A DNA stretch of 64,000 nucleotides from JBDSKH01 sp035495435 (lineage in GTDB: Bacteria; Actinomycetota; Actinomycetes; Actinomycetales; Microbacteriaceae), in the NCBI GenBank assembly GCA_035495435.1, contig DATJFV010000046.1, positions 1-64,000 of the forward strand, read 5' to 3'. The number at the start of each line of letters is the position of its first letter. Position 1 is the stretch's first letter. Positions 31,827 to 40,411 of the stretch are shown one piece after another. The translations under genes and the position numbers were made by a program. Under the pieces are notes generated by a model. The model had not been told where the DNA came from. It searched no databases and worked only from the letters and a program-made list of their open reading frames with translations.

Positions 31827-32840
31827 TCAGTCGATCGTCACGTAGTCGGGGCCGGAGTAGCGGCCGGTCGTCATCTTCTGCCGCTGCAGCAGCACGTCGT
31901 TCAGCAGGCTCGAGGCGCCGAACCGGAACAGGTGCGGCTGCAGCCACTGCTCGCCCACCGTCTCGGCCACGGTCACCAGGTAGCGGATCGCGTCCTTCGA
32001 CTGCCGGATGCCGCCCGCCGGCTTCACCCCGACCCGCTCGCCCGTGAGGCGGTGCCAGTCGCGCACCACCTCGAGCATGAGCAGCGTCACCGGCAGCGTC
32101 GCGGCCGGCTGCACCTTGCCCGTGGAGGTCTTGATGAAGTCGCCGCCGGCCAGGATCGCCAGCCAGGAGGCGCGGCGCACGTTGTCGTAGGTGTTCAGTT
32201 CGCCGGTCTCGAGGATCACCTTGAGGCTGGCGTAGCTGCCGTCCTCGCGCCGGCAGGCCTCCTTGACGGCCACGATCTCGTCGAACACCTGGCCGTAGCG
32301 GCCCGCGAGGAAGGCGCCGCGGTCGATCACCATGTCGATCTCGTCGGCGCCGGCCTGCACCGCGTCCTGGGTGTCGGCCAGCTTCACGCGCAACGAAGCC
32401 CGCCCGCTGGGGAACGCGGTCGCCACCGCGGCCACCGAGATCAGTCCCTCGTCGGGATCGCCGTGCGCGGCACCGAGGGCCGCCACCGCATCCGGCACCT
32501 TGTCGCCGTAGACGCAGACGGCCGCCACCCGCGGCGTCGTGGCGTCCGACGGATCGGGAGTCATCGCCTTCGCCACGAGCGAGCGCACCTTGCCGGGGGT
32601 GTCGGCGCCCTCGAGCGTGGTGAGGTCGATCAACTCGATGATGCGGTCGAGCGCCCACTTCTTCGACGTGGTCTTGATCGACCGCGTGGCGAGGCCCGCG
32701 GCACGCTGCTCGAGGCCCACGGCGTCGACACCGGGAAGTCCCTCGAGATGCAGGCGCAGGCTCTTCTCGGTGAGCTCGCTGCCGAGCAGGGCGACGGCGC
32801 GTTCGGCCGGTGCCAGGCTGACGGTCTGTTCGATGGTCAT
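31827..32840 (-). CDS. deoC: Deoxyribose-phosphate aldolase (DeoC), canonical copy
   Basis: The 337-residue class I aldolase splits 2-deoxyribose-5-phosphate into glyceraldehyde-3-phosphate and acetaldehyde. D169 (ADEIDMVI), the Schiff-base lysine K237 in DFIKTSTGK, and K273 in VGVKPAGGIR are all present. It is about 80-100 residues longer than the short bacterial DeoC, as in the long actinobacterial and animal type. The ATG overlaps the stop of the SorC-type regulator (ATGA) and has GGAGGA upstream. A second, divergent DeoC lies at 43037. Confidence 0.95.
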   Translation of the reverse strand: MTIEQTVSLAPAERAVALLGSELTEKSLRLHLEGLPGVDAVGLEQRAAGLATRSIKTTSKKWALDRIIELIDLTTLEGADTPGKVRSLVAKAMTPDPSDATTPRVAAVCVYGDKVPDAVAALGAAHGDPDEGLISVAAVATAFPSGRASLRVKLADTQDAVQAGADEIDMVIDRGAFLAGRYGQVFDEIVAVKEACRREDGSYASLKVILETGELNTYDNVRRASWLAILAGGDFIKTSTGKVQPAATLPVTLLMLEVVRDWHRLTGERVGVKPAGGIRQSKDAIRYLVTVAETVGEQWLQPHLFRFGASSLLNDVLLQRQKMTTGRYSGPDYVTID

Positions 32841-33778
32841 GCGTCCTCCAGAAGGGCTCGCGCGGTGCCCTCGTCGCTGACGAGGACCGTGCACAGCCCG
32901 CTCATCACGATGGCGCGCGCGACATCGTGTTTGCTCTGCCCGGCCACCACGAAGATCGCAGTCGCCGCGCTGCGGAGCTGGTCCAGGCCCAGCCCCACCG
33001 TACGCTCATCCAGAGCCGGGTCGACGATGTTGCCGTCGGCGTCGATGTAGCGCCCGACGACGTCGCCGACGGCGCCCTTGCGCACCAGTTCGGTCACATC
33101 GGCGGGGGTCAGGTAGCCGCTCTCGACCAGCACCGAGCTGGCGTCGGCGGTGCCCGCGCTGTAGAGGTAGGCGGATGCCTTCCCGGCCCGCTCGAGCACG
33201 TCGGCGACCGTGCGGTCGGCTTCGATCGCGCGCTTGGTCTCGAGTCGCTCGAGGATCGCGGGGCTCGGCAGCAGCACCGCGTGACCGTTGCCGCGCTGGG
33301 CGATGGTCCCGGCCATGTTGGCCGCACCGCCGGGCCGACGGTTGAGGCTCACGCCCCCATTGATCTGCACGACGGTGACGCCGTTCGCCCACCCCTGCGG
33401 CAGCCGGTCGGCCACCTCGTTGAGGGTGCGGCCCCAGCTCACGCCGAGCACGCGCGGCACGGGCCGCAGGCTCGTCAGATAGTCGGCTGCGGCCTGAGCC
33501 ACGCGGCTGGTGACCGTCTCCGGATTCTCGGGCACCGGCACGATGACCGCGTCGCGCAGGCCGAACCGGCTGCACAGGTCGCGCTCGAGTCCGAGGCGAC
33601 GGGCACGCGGATGCACGATCTCGATGCGGACGATCCCCGACTCGCGCGCCTGGATCAGCAGGCGGCCCGCCTTCCAGCGGGAGATGCCCAGCAGTGCCCC
33701 GATCTCGTCCTGCGTCTTGTTGTCGTCGTAGTAGAGCTCGGCGACGCGCACGGACAGCAGCTCGTCATCTCGGGTCAT
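32837..33778 (-). CDS. SorC/DeoR-type sugar-binding transcriptional regulator
   Basis: The 313-residue regulator has an amino-terminal HTH (residues about 22-43: TQDEIGALLGISRWKAGRLL) and a long SorC-type sugar-phosphate-binding domain (GVSWGRTLNEVADRLP, VVQINGGVS). It would sense a sugar phosphate such as deoxyribose-5-phosphate and control the genes around it. The ATG at 33778 is chosen because GGAGGTGACC lies just upstream; the extra 17 residues of the longer frame look non-coding. It overlaps deoC by four bases. Candidate binding sites lie at 33816-33846 and 44729-44744. Confidence 0.85.
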   Translation of the reverse strand: MTRDDELLSVRVAELYYDDNKTQDEIGALLGISRWKAGRLLIQARESGIVRIEIVHPRARRLGLERDLCSRFGLRDAVIVPVPENPETVTSRVAQAAADYLTSLRPVPRVLGVSWGRTLNEVADRLPQGWANGVTVVQINGGVSLNRRPGGAANMAGTIAQRGNGHAVLLPSPAILERLETKRAIEADRTVADVLERAGKASAYLYSAGTADASSVLVESGYLTPADVTELVRKGAVGDVVGRYIDADGNIVDPALDERTVGLGLDQLRSAATAIFVVAGQSKHDVARAIVMSGLCTVLVSDEGTARALLEDA

Positions 33779-33815
33779 GGTCACCTCCTCGCCTCCAACG
33801 CTAACCCGACATTCT

Positions 33816-33846
33816 GCATCCGCGCGCATGGATGCTCAGATGAGCA
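33816..33846 (-). promoter_or_regulatory. Candidate internal promoter/operator region before the SorC-type gene
   Basis: Two inverted repeats adjoin: GCATCC...GGATGC (33816-33835) and TGCTCAGATGAGCA (33833-33846), the latter a perfect 14-bp palindrome. TAGCGT at 33803-33798 could be a -10. The TGCTCA/TGAGCA half-sites recur before the whole operon (44729-44744). Confidence 0.45.
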
Positions 33847-33858
33847 GCAGGTGCGCGC

Positions 33859-34800
33859 TCAGACGCGCGCGCGTGCTCCTGCCGCGAGCAGGTCGCGGTA
33901 TTTCTGGAAGAACCCCGCCGCATCGACCTCGTCGATCACGCGCACGTTCGGCGCGTTGCGCTGGGGCCGGTCATCGAACAGCGAGTACCCACGGGTCAGT
34001 TCGCTGCTCGTCTCCACCGCCACGTAGCGCGGCGACTCGCGCACGATCAGGCCGGGCTCGACCATCAGCATCGCCGTCAGCGAGTCGGGGTGCGTGCTGC
34101 CCTCGATGCCGACGCTCGCGTTGAACTCCTTGTTGGGGGTGTCGAGGATCGTGAAGAAGCGTGCCAGGTCGGTGGGGATGGCTGCCAGGTCGTCGAGCTG
34201 GTCCTGGGTCCAGGTCGCCTGCGCCAGGGTCAGGGTCCAGGTGACGATCGTGATGTCGAAACCGGCGCGCAGCACGATATCGGCGGCCTCGGGGTCGACA
34301 TAGAAGTTGTACTCCGCAGCCGCGGTGACGTTGCCCACCGAGTTGTCGGTGCCCCCCATGATCCAGAGGTGCCGCACCTTCTTCGGCAGGTCTCGGTCCA
34401 ACAGCACCGCCGTGGCGATGTTGGTCAGCGGCCCGATCGCCAGCAGGTCGATCTCACCCGGGTTCTCGGAGACGATGCGCGCGATCGCCTCGCTCGCACC
34501 CTCGGCGCTGGGCTGCTGCACCGGAATCGGCCAGTCGTGGTTGCCTTTGCCGTCGCCGTGCGCCGAGGCTGCGTACCACGGGCGCATCATGGGCACGCGT
34601 GCTCCCAGGTGCACCGGCACCTCTCCCCCGCGCCCGGCCTGATCGACCGTGATGAGGGCGTTCTGCACCTGTTGGTCGAAGTCGACGTTGCCCGAGACGA
34701 TGGTGATCGCCTCGAGCTGCGCCTGCGGGTGCAGCAACCCGACGAGCAGCGCGAAGCTGTCGTCGGCTGCGGTGTCGGTGTCGATGATCATGCGCACCAT
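33859..34800 (-). CDS. Nucleoside hydrolase, copy 1
   Basis: The 313-residue protein carries the calcium-binding signature IIDTDTAADDSFALL (residues 5-19), the VSGNV block, and the downstream GGTDNSVGNVTAAAEYNFYV with Asn and Glu ligands. Nucleoside hydrolases split the N-glycosidic bond to release free base and ribose. The base preference cannot be read from sequence. GAGGAG lies upstream of the ATG. It is separated from the MFS gene by 25 bases in the same operon. Confidence 0.9.
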   Translation of the reverse strand: MVRMIIDTDTAADDSFALLVGLLHPQAQLEAITIVSGNVDFDQQVQNALITVDQAGRGGEVPVHLGARVPMMRPWYAASAHGDGKGNHDWPIPVQQPSAEGASEAIARIVSENPGEIDLLAIGPLTNIATAVLLDRDLPKKVRHLWIMGGTDNSVGNVTAAAEYNFYVDPEAADIVLRAGFDITIVTWTLTLAQATWTQDQLDDLAAIPTDLARFFTILDTPNKEFNASVGIEGSTHPDSLTAMLMVEPGLIVRESPRYVAVETSSELTRGYSLFDDRPQRNAPNVRVIDEVDAAGFFQKYRDLLAAGARARV

Positions 34801-34825
34801 GGCGGCTCCTCGTGTATCGGACGGT

Positions 34826-36142
34826 TCAGGGGGCGACGCCGGGCTGACCGACGGTCTCGACGGTGACGAGTCGCCGTGGTTCGGAGAGGGTCAGCGCCAG
34901 CGCCAGACCGATGGCGGCGAGCACCGCGGCGATCACGAAGACCCCGAGATAGCCGACGAGCGGGGCGATCCAGCCCGCCACCAGCGGGCCGATGATGAAG
35001 AACGGCGCCAGCAGGGTCGAGGTGGTGCCGAGGTAGACGCTGGTGGCGGATGCCGGGGCCAGCTCGATCGACATGTTCGGGTCGCCGATGATGGTGGTCG
35101 CATTCGCGCCCCCCAGCGCGACGAAGACGAGCACGTAGGCGAACAACGAGTTCGCGAAGATCGCCCCCGTCATCCCGGCCACGAGCAGCGCCGCACCGAG
35201 CACCACGACGGTCTTCCAGCCGGCGTAGTTGCCCAGCAGGCTGAGCGCGAAACCGAGCAGCGCCTGCGACAGGATGAACACCGCCGCCAGCAACGCCGCA
35301 TCCGACGGAGCCAGCGGCCCGGCGAGCCCGCTCACGACCACGAACCCGACGCCCATCGTCGACAGGGCGATGAACGCCCGGGTCACCAGGAACCGGGTGA
35401 AGGGCCGGTTGGTGCGCAGGATCCCCGGAATCTGGCCGAGGGTGTGACGGATCGGCTGACGGGGCTCTGCCAGCGGGTACGGCGCCTCGCGCAGGAACGC
35501 GATGAAGAAGATCGACAGGAACGACAGCCCGAAGCAGATCCAGAAACTCACCTGGTTGCCGACCGGGAAGGGCAGGGTGCGGATGAGGCGCTCGCCCACG
35601 AGCGCCGCCGTGAAGCCCAGCGCCCCGCCCAGCAACTGCGACACCGCGTAGTACCAGCCCCGGCCCTGCGTGAACGCCTTGGCGATGAAGTCGCCGTAGA
35701 CCGGACCGATGAGACCCGTGGTGATCGCGTATCCCCCGAAGGCCAGGAAGAAGAGCACCAGCACCAGCCCGCTCGACAGCACGCCGATGGTCTGCGCGAC
35801 CACCGCGATCGCGAGGATGCCCACGCGCTCGGCGATGATGATCGCCAGCATCGCCGGCTTGCGCCGCTCGCGGCCGGCGACCAGGTGCGCCCCGATCAGC
35901 TGCGGCAGATAGTGACCCACCGCGTAGATCGCGCCGACGAGGCCCACCAGCAGCGCGCTTCCCGAGAGCGCCTGCACGAAGGCGGGGATGATCGTCGTCT
36001 CCGACAGCAGCGAGATCGCGAACGCGAACGTCGCGCCGTCGAGGATCAGCAGCGCCAGATTGCGTCGCTGATACCCGTCCATCGTGCGCATGTAGTCGGG
36101 CGCCACCGCTCGGAGGCGCGCGACGTCAGCGCCTACGGCCAC
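34826..36142 (-). CDS. MFS transporter in the nucleoside operon
   Basis: The 438-residue protein has about 12 hydrophobic segments, starting after YQRRNLALLILDGATFAFAI and continuing to the C-terminus. The loop GAHLVAGRERRKPAMLAIII corresponds to the MFS motif between helices 2 and 3. Context suggests transport of nucleosides, nucleobases or sugars, or export of freed bases, but direction is unknown. The GTG start (36142) lies inside the preceding phosphorylase gene, a ten-base overlap. Confidence 0.85.
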   Translation of the reverse strand: MAVGADVARLRAVAPDYMRTMDGYQRRNLALLILDGATFAFAISLLSETTIIPAFVQALSGSALLVGLVGAIYAVGHYLPQLIGAHLVAGRERRKPAMLAIIIAERVGILAIAVVAQTIGVLSSGLVLVLFFLAFGGYAITTGLIGPVYGDFIAKAFTQGRGWYYAVSQLLGGALGFTAALVGERLIRTLPFPVGNQVSFWICFGLSFLSIFFIAFLREAPYPLAEPRQPIRHTLGQIPGILRTNRPFTRFLVTRAFIALSTMGVGFVVVSGLAGPLAPSDAALLAAVFILSQALLGFALSLLGNYAGWKTVVVLGAALLVAGMTGAIFANSLFAYVLVFVALGGANATTIIGDPNMSIELAPASATSVYLGTTSTLLAPFFIIGPLVAGWIAPLVGYLGVFVIAAVLAAIGLALALTLSEPRRLVTVETVGQPGVAP

Positions 36143-36891
36143 GACATCCCCGCCTTGTCGTCACGGATGAGGTTGCGCAGCGCCTGCACGGCCGTGCCCA
36201 GCAGCTTCTCCATGTGCGGGTCGGTGTCGTCGGTGCCGTCGAGCCACATGCGCATGATGCCGCCGGCCCGCACCCGGTGGATGCTGGAGATGACGAAGAT
36301 CGCTGCCGCCTCCATCTCCGACGAGATCGCACCCCCGGCCACGAACGCGTCCCAACGGCGATGCAGCTGCTCGGCCATCGGCATCCGGTCGGGCTCGACC
36401 TCGCCGTAGAAGGAGTCCTTCGACTGCGAGACACCCAGACGGTACGGGTGCCCCAGCGTCTTCGCGGCATCCGCCAGCGCGAAGACGACCTGCGGGTCGG
36501 CCACCGCGGGGAACTCCATCGGCAGGTAGTGCGACGTGGTGCCCTCGTCACGGATCGCGGCGGTGATCACCGCGAGTTCTCCGGTGAACGAATCCGGCTG
36601 CATCGCGCCCGACGTGCCGACGCGGATGAAGGTGTCGGCGCCGATCTTGATCAGCTCCTCGACCGCGATCGACGCCGACGGGCAGCCGATACCGGTGGAG
36701 ACCACGCTGACCTTCTCGCCGTCGAGCGTGCCGGTCCAGGTCTCGTACTCGCGGTTGCTGGCCACCTTCACCGGGTCGTCGAACAGCTGCGCGATCGGCT
36801 CGCACCGCCCGGGGTCGCCGGGCAGCAGCACGTACCGGCCGACATCGCCGGCCTTCAGCTGAATGTGGTGCTGCAGCTCGGTCGCGTTCAC
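36133..36891 (-). CDS. Uridine-phosphorylase-type nucleoside phosphorylase, copy A
   Basis: The 252-residue protein has LLPGDPGRCEPIAQLFDDP (residues 22-40), REYETWTG, STGIGCPSASIAVEEL and RVGTSGAMQ, which place it in the PNP/UDP family near uridine phosphorylase. It would split uridine or deoxyuridine with phosphate, releasing uracil and (deoxy)ribose-1-phosphate. The late EMEAAAIFVIS carries the ribose-contacting Glu-Met-Glu. The GTG start overlaps the stop of a close paralogue (GTGA). Length is typical. Confidence 0.9.
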   Translation of the reverse strand: MNATELQHHIQLKAGDVGRYVLLPGDPGRCEPIAQLFDDPVKVASNREYETWTGTLDGEKVSVVSTGIGCPSASIAVEELIKIGADTFIRVGTSGAMQPDSFTGELAVITAAIRDEGTTSHYLPMEFPAVADPQVVFALADAAKTLGHPYRLGVSQSKDSFYGEVEPDRMPMAEQLHRRWDAFVAGGAISSEMEAAAIFVISSIHRVRAGGIMRMWLDGTDDTDPHMEKLLGTAVQALRNLIRDDKAGMSWP

Positions 36892-37664
36892 TTCGCCACC
36901 GCCGCGCGGTCCTGTGCGATCATCTCGCGCATGCCGGCGATGGCCGCGGCCAGCAGGTCGCCGAGGCCCTCCTGGGCCAGCTCCTCCTCGGTCATCGGCG
37001 CCTGATCCCAGTGGCCGAAGATCTTCATGATGCCGCCCGCGCGCACCCGCAGCGTCGCCGCCACGATGTAGAGCGCGGCCGCCTCCATCTCCGAGCAGAT
37101 CGCCCCGCCCGCCATCCAGGCGTGCCAGCGCTCCTGCAGGCGTGCCGCCACCGGCATCCGACCCGGCTCGTGCTGGCCGTAGAACGAGTCCTTCGACTGC
37201 GAGATACCGATGTGCACCGTCTTGCCGGTCGAGCGCGCACCGATCGCCAGAGCACGGGTCAGCTCGAGGTCGGCCACCGCCGGGAACTCCATCGGCAGGT
37301 AGTGCGAGCTCGTGCCCTCGTCGCGGATCGCGCCCTGGATCACGCCCAGGTCGCCGACCCTGATGTCGGGCTGCATGGCCCCCGAGGTCCCGACCCGGAC
37401 GAAGGTGTCGGCGCCGACCTTCACCAGCTCCTCCATGGCGATCGCCGCCGACGGGCAGCCGATGCCGGTCGAGGTGACCGACACCATCTCGCCGTCGAGG
37501 TAGCCCGTCCAGGTCTCGTACTCGCGGTTCTTCGCGACCAGCTTCGGGTCGTCGAAGAGCCGTGCGATCGGTTCGCAGCGGCCGGGGTCGCCGGGGAGGA
37601 AGACGTAGCGTCCGACCTCTCCGCGGGCAACGCCGATGTGGTGCTGTCGTTCGGTGACGTTCAT
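36888..37664 (-). CDS. Uridine-phosphorylase-type nucleoside phosphorylase, copy B
   Basis: The 258-residue protein is a close tandem paralogue of copy A, sharing the FLPGDPGRCEPIARLFDDP, TSTGIGCPSAAIAMEEL and RVGTSGAMQ blocks and EMEAAALYIV. The carboxyl end differs (FGHWDQAPMTEEELAQEG replaces the shorter loop of copy A), a region next to the base-binding site in this family. The copies may prefer different bases or form a mixed hexamer. The ATG is 26 bases past ecfT. Both are in the same transcript. Confidence 0.9.
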   Translation of the reverse strand: MNVTERQHHIGVARGEVGRYVFLPGDPGRCEPIARLFDDPKLVAKNREYETWTGYLDGEMVSVTSTGIGCPSAAIAMEELVKVGADTFVRVGTSGAMQPDIRVGDLGVIQGAIRDEGTSSHYLPMEFPAVADLELTRALAIGARSTGKTVHIGISQSKDSFYGQHEPGRMPVAARLQERWHAWMAGGAICSEMEAAALYIVAATLRVRAGGIMKIFGHWDQAPMTEEELAQEGLGDLLAAAIAGMREMIAQDRAAVAK

Positions 37665-37690
37665 TGCGGGTGGGGGTTCCTTCCGGTGTT

Positions 37691-38587
37691 TCAGGACTTC
37701 TTGAACGAGTAGGCGATCGTGACCGCGATGGTTCCGAAGAACGCCAGCGCAGACACCAGGAACAGGCCGGTCACGAACTCCGGGCTGAACTGGATCTCGG
37801 CGCTCAGGCTCCAGAGCCCGCGGTAGATCGAGTAGGCCGACAGCCCGGCGATGACGATCACGCCGATCCCGCCGATGATCCAGTCGCGCGCGCGCACCTT
37901 CACCTGGCGATAGCTGGTCTTGAAGCCGTTGGAGCCGAAGCCGCGCGACTCGAGCGAGATCGACAACTGCTGCACGCGCTCGATGGCGCCGACGAACACG
38001 GGAACGAAGCTCGGGAGCACCGCCGAGAAGCCGGTGCCCTTCATGCCGCGGGACTTCTGCGCGCTCATGATGATGCCGAACTCGCGCTGGAACACCGGGA
38101 TGAGCTGCAGCGTCATGGCCAGCATGAAGTTCAGCGTGTACGGCATCTTCAGCTTCGCCAGGCTGGTGAACAGGTCGCTCGGGTGGGTGGTCATGACCAC
38201 CACCAGCGCGATGATCAGCGAGGCGACGATGCGGCCGAGCAGCACCAGGCCGTAGTACAGCCCGTCGCCGTAGAGCGCGAGCGGACCGATCGACCCGACC
38301 TGCGTCCAGGGACGCTCGACGGCCGGCGCGATGATCTGCAGCGCCAGCAGCGACGACCCGATCGGGATCAAGATGATCATCGCCTTGAGCAGCGGCTTCA
38401 CCACGCCGGCGATGATGCCGACCAGGAAGGCGACCACCGCCATCACCCCCAGGATGAGGATGTTCTGCGTGGCGAACGCGAGCACGATGTAGCCGACGAC
38501 CCAGATGAGCTTGGCGATCGGGTTGATCCGGTGGATCACCGAGTCGCCGGGGATCATCGAGATCGGTAGTGCGGCGGTCATCGTCAT
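37691..38587 (-). CDS. ecfT: ECF transporter transmembrane subunit EcfT
   Basis: The 298-residue membrane protein has five to six hydrophobic segments and the two coupling motifs of EcfT: AQKSRGMKG and SLESRGFGSNG, both containing the X-R-G that contacts the ATPases. It joins the ATPase pair to the substrate-binding S subunit. The ATG overlaps the stop of the second ATPase gene. Context (nucleoside hydrolases and phosphorylases on both sides) suggests nucleoside import. Confidence 0.9.
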   Translation of the reverse strand: MTMTAALPISMIPGDSVIHRINPIAKLIWVVGYIVLAFATQNILILGVMAVVAFLVGIIAGVVKPLLKAMIILIPIGSSLLALQIIAPAVERPWTQVGSIGPLALYGDGLYYGLVLLGRIVASLIIALVVVMTTHPSDLFTSLAKLKMPYTLNFMLAMTLQLIPVFQREFGIIMSAQKSRGMKGTGFSAVLPSFVPVFVGAIERVQQLSISLESRGFGSNGFKTSYRQVKVRARDWIIGGIGVIVIAGLSAYSIYRGLWSLSAEIQFSPEFVTGLFLVSALAFFGTIAVTIAYSFKKS

Positions 38588-39465
38588 GATGCGGCTCCCT
38601 TCTGGGCGGCGACCGGCTTGCGCGCGGTCTTCTTTGCGCCGGCGCGCTGTTCGATGTCGTCGGCGAGTTCGCGCGGCGTGAGGGCGACCGGCCCGCCCAG
38701 CGGCACCACCGTCTGCATGGCGATCTGCGTGATCTGGGGTGCCTGCAGGTTGGTGCGCGCCATCAGCGGCTCGTCGGCGAACACCTCGCGCGGCGAGGCG
38801 TCGGCGATGATCTGCGTGTTCTTCATGACCACGACGCGTTCCACGACATCCGCCAGAAGCGGCATGTCGTGCGAGACGCAGACCACCGTGGTGCCGTCCT
38901 CGCGGAGGCGCCGCATCAGGTCGTTGATGATGTGCGTGGTCTGGTGGTCCTGCCCGGTGGAGGGCTCGTCGAGGATCAGGATCGAGGGCTGCATGGTCAC
39001 GATCGAGGCGATCCCGACCAGCTTGCGGATCGGGAAGCTCACCCGATACGGGTGCTCCTCGAGCACATCCTTCAGGCCGAAGAACTCCACCGCGCGCGCC
39101 ACGCGCTCGGCGATCTCCTCCTCCGACACACCGATGTTGCGCGGGCCGAACTGCAGCTCGGCCTCGACGGTGCGGGCGAACAGCTGATGATTCGGATTCT
39201 GGAAGACGTACCCGACGTGCGCCGCCATCTCCTGCACCGACTTGCCCGCGGTGTCGATGCCGTTCACGACGACCGAGCCACTGGTGGGCTTCAGCAGCCC
39301 GTTGAACAGCTTGGTGAGGGTCGTCTTGCCCGAGCCGTTCTGGCCGATGATGCCGACGATCTCGCCGTGCTCGATGGTGAGGTCGACATCGTCGAGGGCG
39401 ACGACATGTCCGCTGGGGTAGACGAAACGGGCCTTCGTCACCTCGATCGCTTTGGGGTCAGCCAC
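38584..39465 (-). CDS. ecfA2: ECF transporter ATPase, second subunit, with degenerate ABC signature
   Basis: The 293-residue ATPase has a good Walker A (GQNGSGKT, 41-48), Q-loop Q89 in VFQNPNHQ, Walker B ILILDEP (162-168) and the switch histidine H199. The signature, LSGGQ in most ABC proteins, reads VSFPI (142-146) and is followed by RKLVGIAS, so it is degenerate. It should pair with the preceding ATPase, whose signature is intact. The GTG start overlaps that gene by eight bases. A Lys/Ala-rich tail of about 30 residues follows the core. Confidence 0.9.
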   Translation of the reverse strand: MADPKAIEVTKARFVYPSGHVVALDDVDLTIEHGEIVGIIGQNGSGKTTLTKLFNGLLKPTSGSVVVNGIDTAGKSVQEMAAHVGYVFQNPNHQLFARTVEAELQFGPRNIGVSEEEIAERVARAVEFFGLKDVLEEHPYRVSFPIRKLVGIASIVTMQPSILILDEPSTGQDHQTTHIINDLMRRLREDGTTVVCVSHDMPLLADVVERVVVMKNTQIIADASPREVFADEPLMARTNLQAPQITQIAMQTVVPLGGPVALTPRELADDIEQRAGAKKTARKPVAAQKGAAS

Positions 39466-40321
39466 GGGGGGCTCCGATCAGGTCACGCACCGCCGCGACG
39501 GCGGGCTCGGTGGTCGTGGGGGTCGCGCCCTTCCAGAAGCCGTCGGCGCGCAGCGTCTCGGCGAGGACCGCGGCCTCCGGTGCGCGCAGACCGAGCTCCG
39601 TGAGCTTGTCGACCTGCGCGAAGATCTCGGCGGGGCTGCCGTTCATGATGACCCGGCCGTGGTCGATCACGATGACGCGGTCGGCGTACTGGGCCATGAC
39701 CTCGACCTCGTGCTCGATCACGACGACCGTCATGCCGGCCTCGCGGTTCAGCTTCGCCGCGATCTCGAAGACCTCCTGCTTGCCGATCGGGTCGAGGTTG
39801 GATGTCGGCTCGTCCATGATGAGGATCTGCGGCTTCATCGCCAGGACCGCCGCGATCGCCAGCCGCTGCTGCTGGCCGCCGGAGAGTCCGAGCGGCGACC
39901 GCTCCTCGAATCCGGACAGGCCCACCAGCGCGAGGGTCTCGGGGATGATGCGGACCATCTCGTCGTACGCCACGCCGGCGTTCTCGAGTCCGAGGGCGAC
40001 CTCTTCGGCCACCGACATCTGGCTCATCTGGAACTCGGGGTTGTCGAAGACCATCCCGACGAGCTTGGCCATTTCGCGGACCGGGTACTCCTCGACATCG
40101 AGGCCGTTGACGGTGACGGTGCCCTCGAGGGTGCCGCCGAGCATGGTGGGGACGACGCCATTCACGCACAGACCCAGGGTGGTCTTGCCGGCACCGTTCA
40201 GGCCGAGGATCGCGACGTACTCGCCCGGCATGATGCTCAGGTCGATGTCGCGCAGTGCGGGCTCCTCGGTGCCCGGGTAGCTGTAGGTGACGTTGTCGAA
40301 GCGGATGATGGGGTCAGTCAT
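39458..40321 (-). CDS. ecfA1: ECF transporter ATPase, first subunit, canonical signature
   Basis: The 287-residue ATPase has Walker A (GLNGAGKT, 40-47), the ABC signature LSGGQQQRLAIA (146-157), Walker B QILIMDEP (165-172) and the switch VIEHE. The Q-loop reads VFDNPEFQ, with Asp (D93) in place of the usual Gln. The ATG at 40321 gives the natural start; the earlier in-frame start adds only six residues. It is 90 bases past the S-subunit gene. Confidence 0.9.
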   Translation of the reverse strand: MTDPIIRFDNVTYSYPGTEEPALRDIDLSIMPGEYVAILGLNGAGKTTLGLCVNGVVPTMLGGTLEGTVTVNGLDVEEYPVREMAKLVGMVFDNPEFQMSQMSVAEEVALGLENAGVAYDEMVRIIPETLALVGLSGFEERSPLGLSGGQQQRLAIAAVLAMKPQILIMDEPTSNLDPIGKQEVFEIAAKLNREAGMTVVVIEHEVEVMAQYADRVIVIDHGRVIMNGSPAEIFAQVDKLTELGLRAPEAAVLAETLRADGFWKGATPTTTEPAVAAVRDLIGAPRG

Positions 40322-40411
40322 GGGCTCATCTCTCCTCACGGAGGGTCGGTCGAGGGGGAGGCGGCCGGTGGTCAGGCCGGCCGCCTCCGGGGATATCGCG
40401 AACGTCGCGGC

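Noticed and set aside
36133..37664. Two nearly identical phosphorylase genes as an assembly duplication
   Set aside because: They differ throughout and especially near the C-terminus, so they are true paralogues.
40322..40411. Possible riboswitch in the gap within the ECF genes
   Set aside because: Only 90 bases, no conserved fold was recognised, and the S component before it is translationally coupled.
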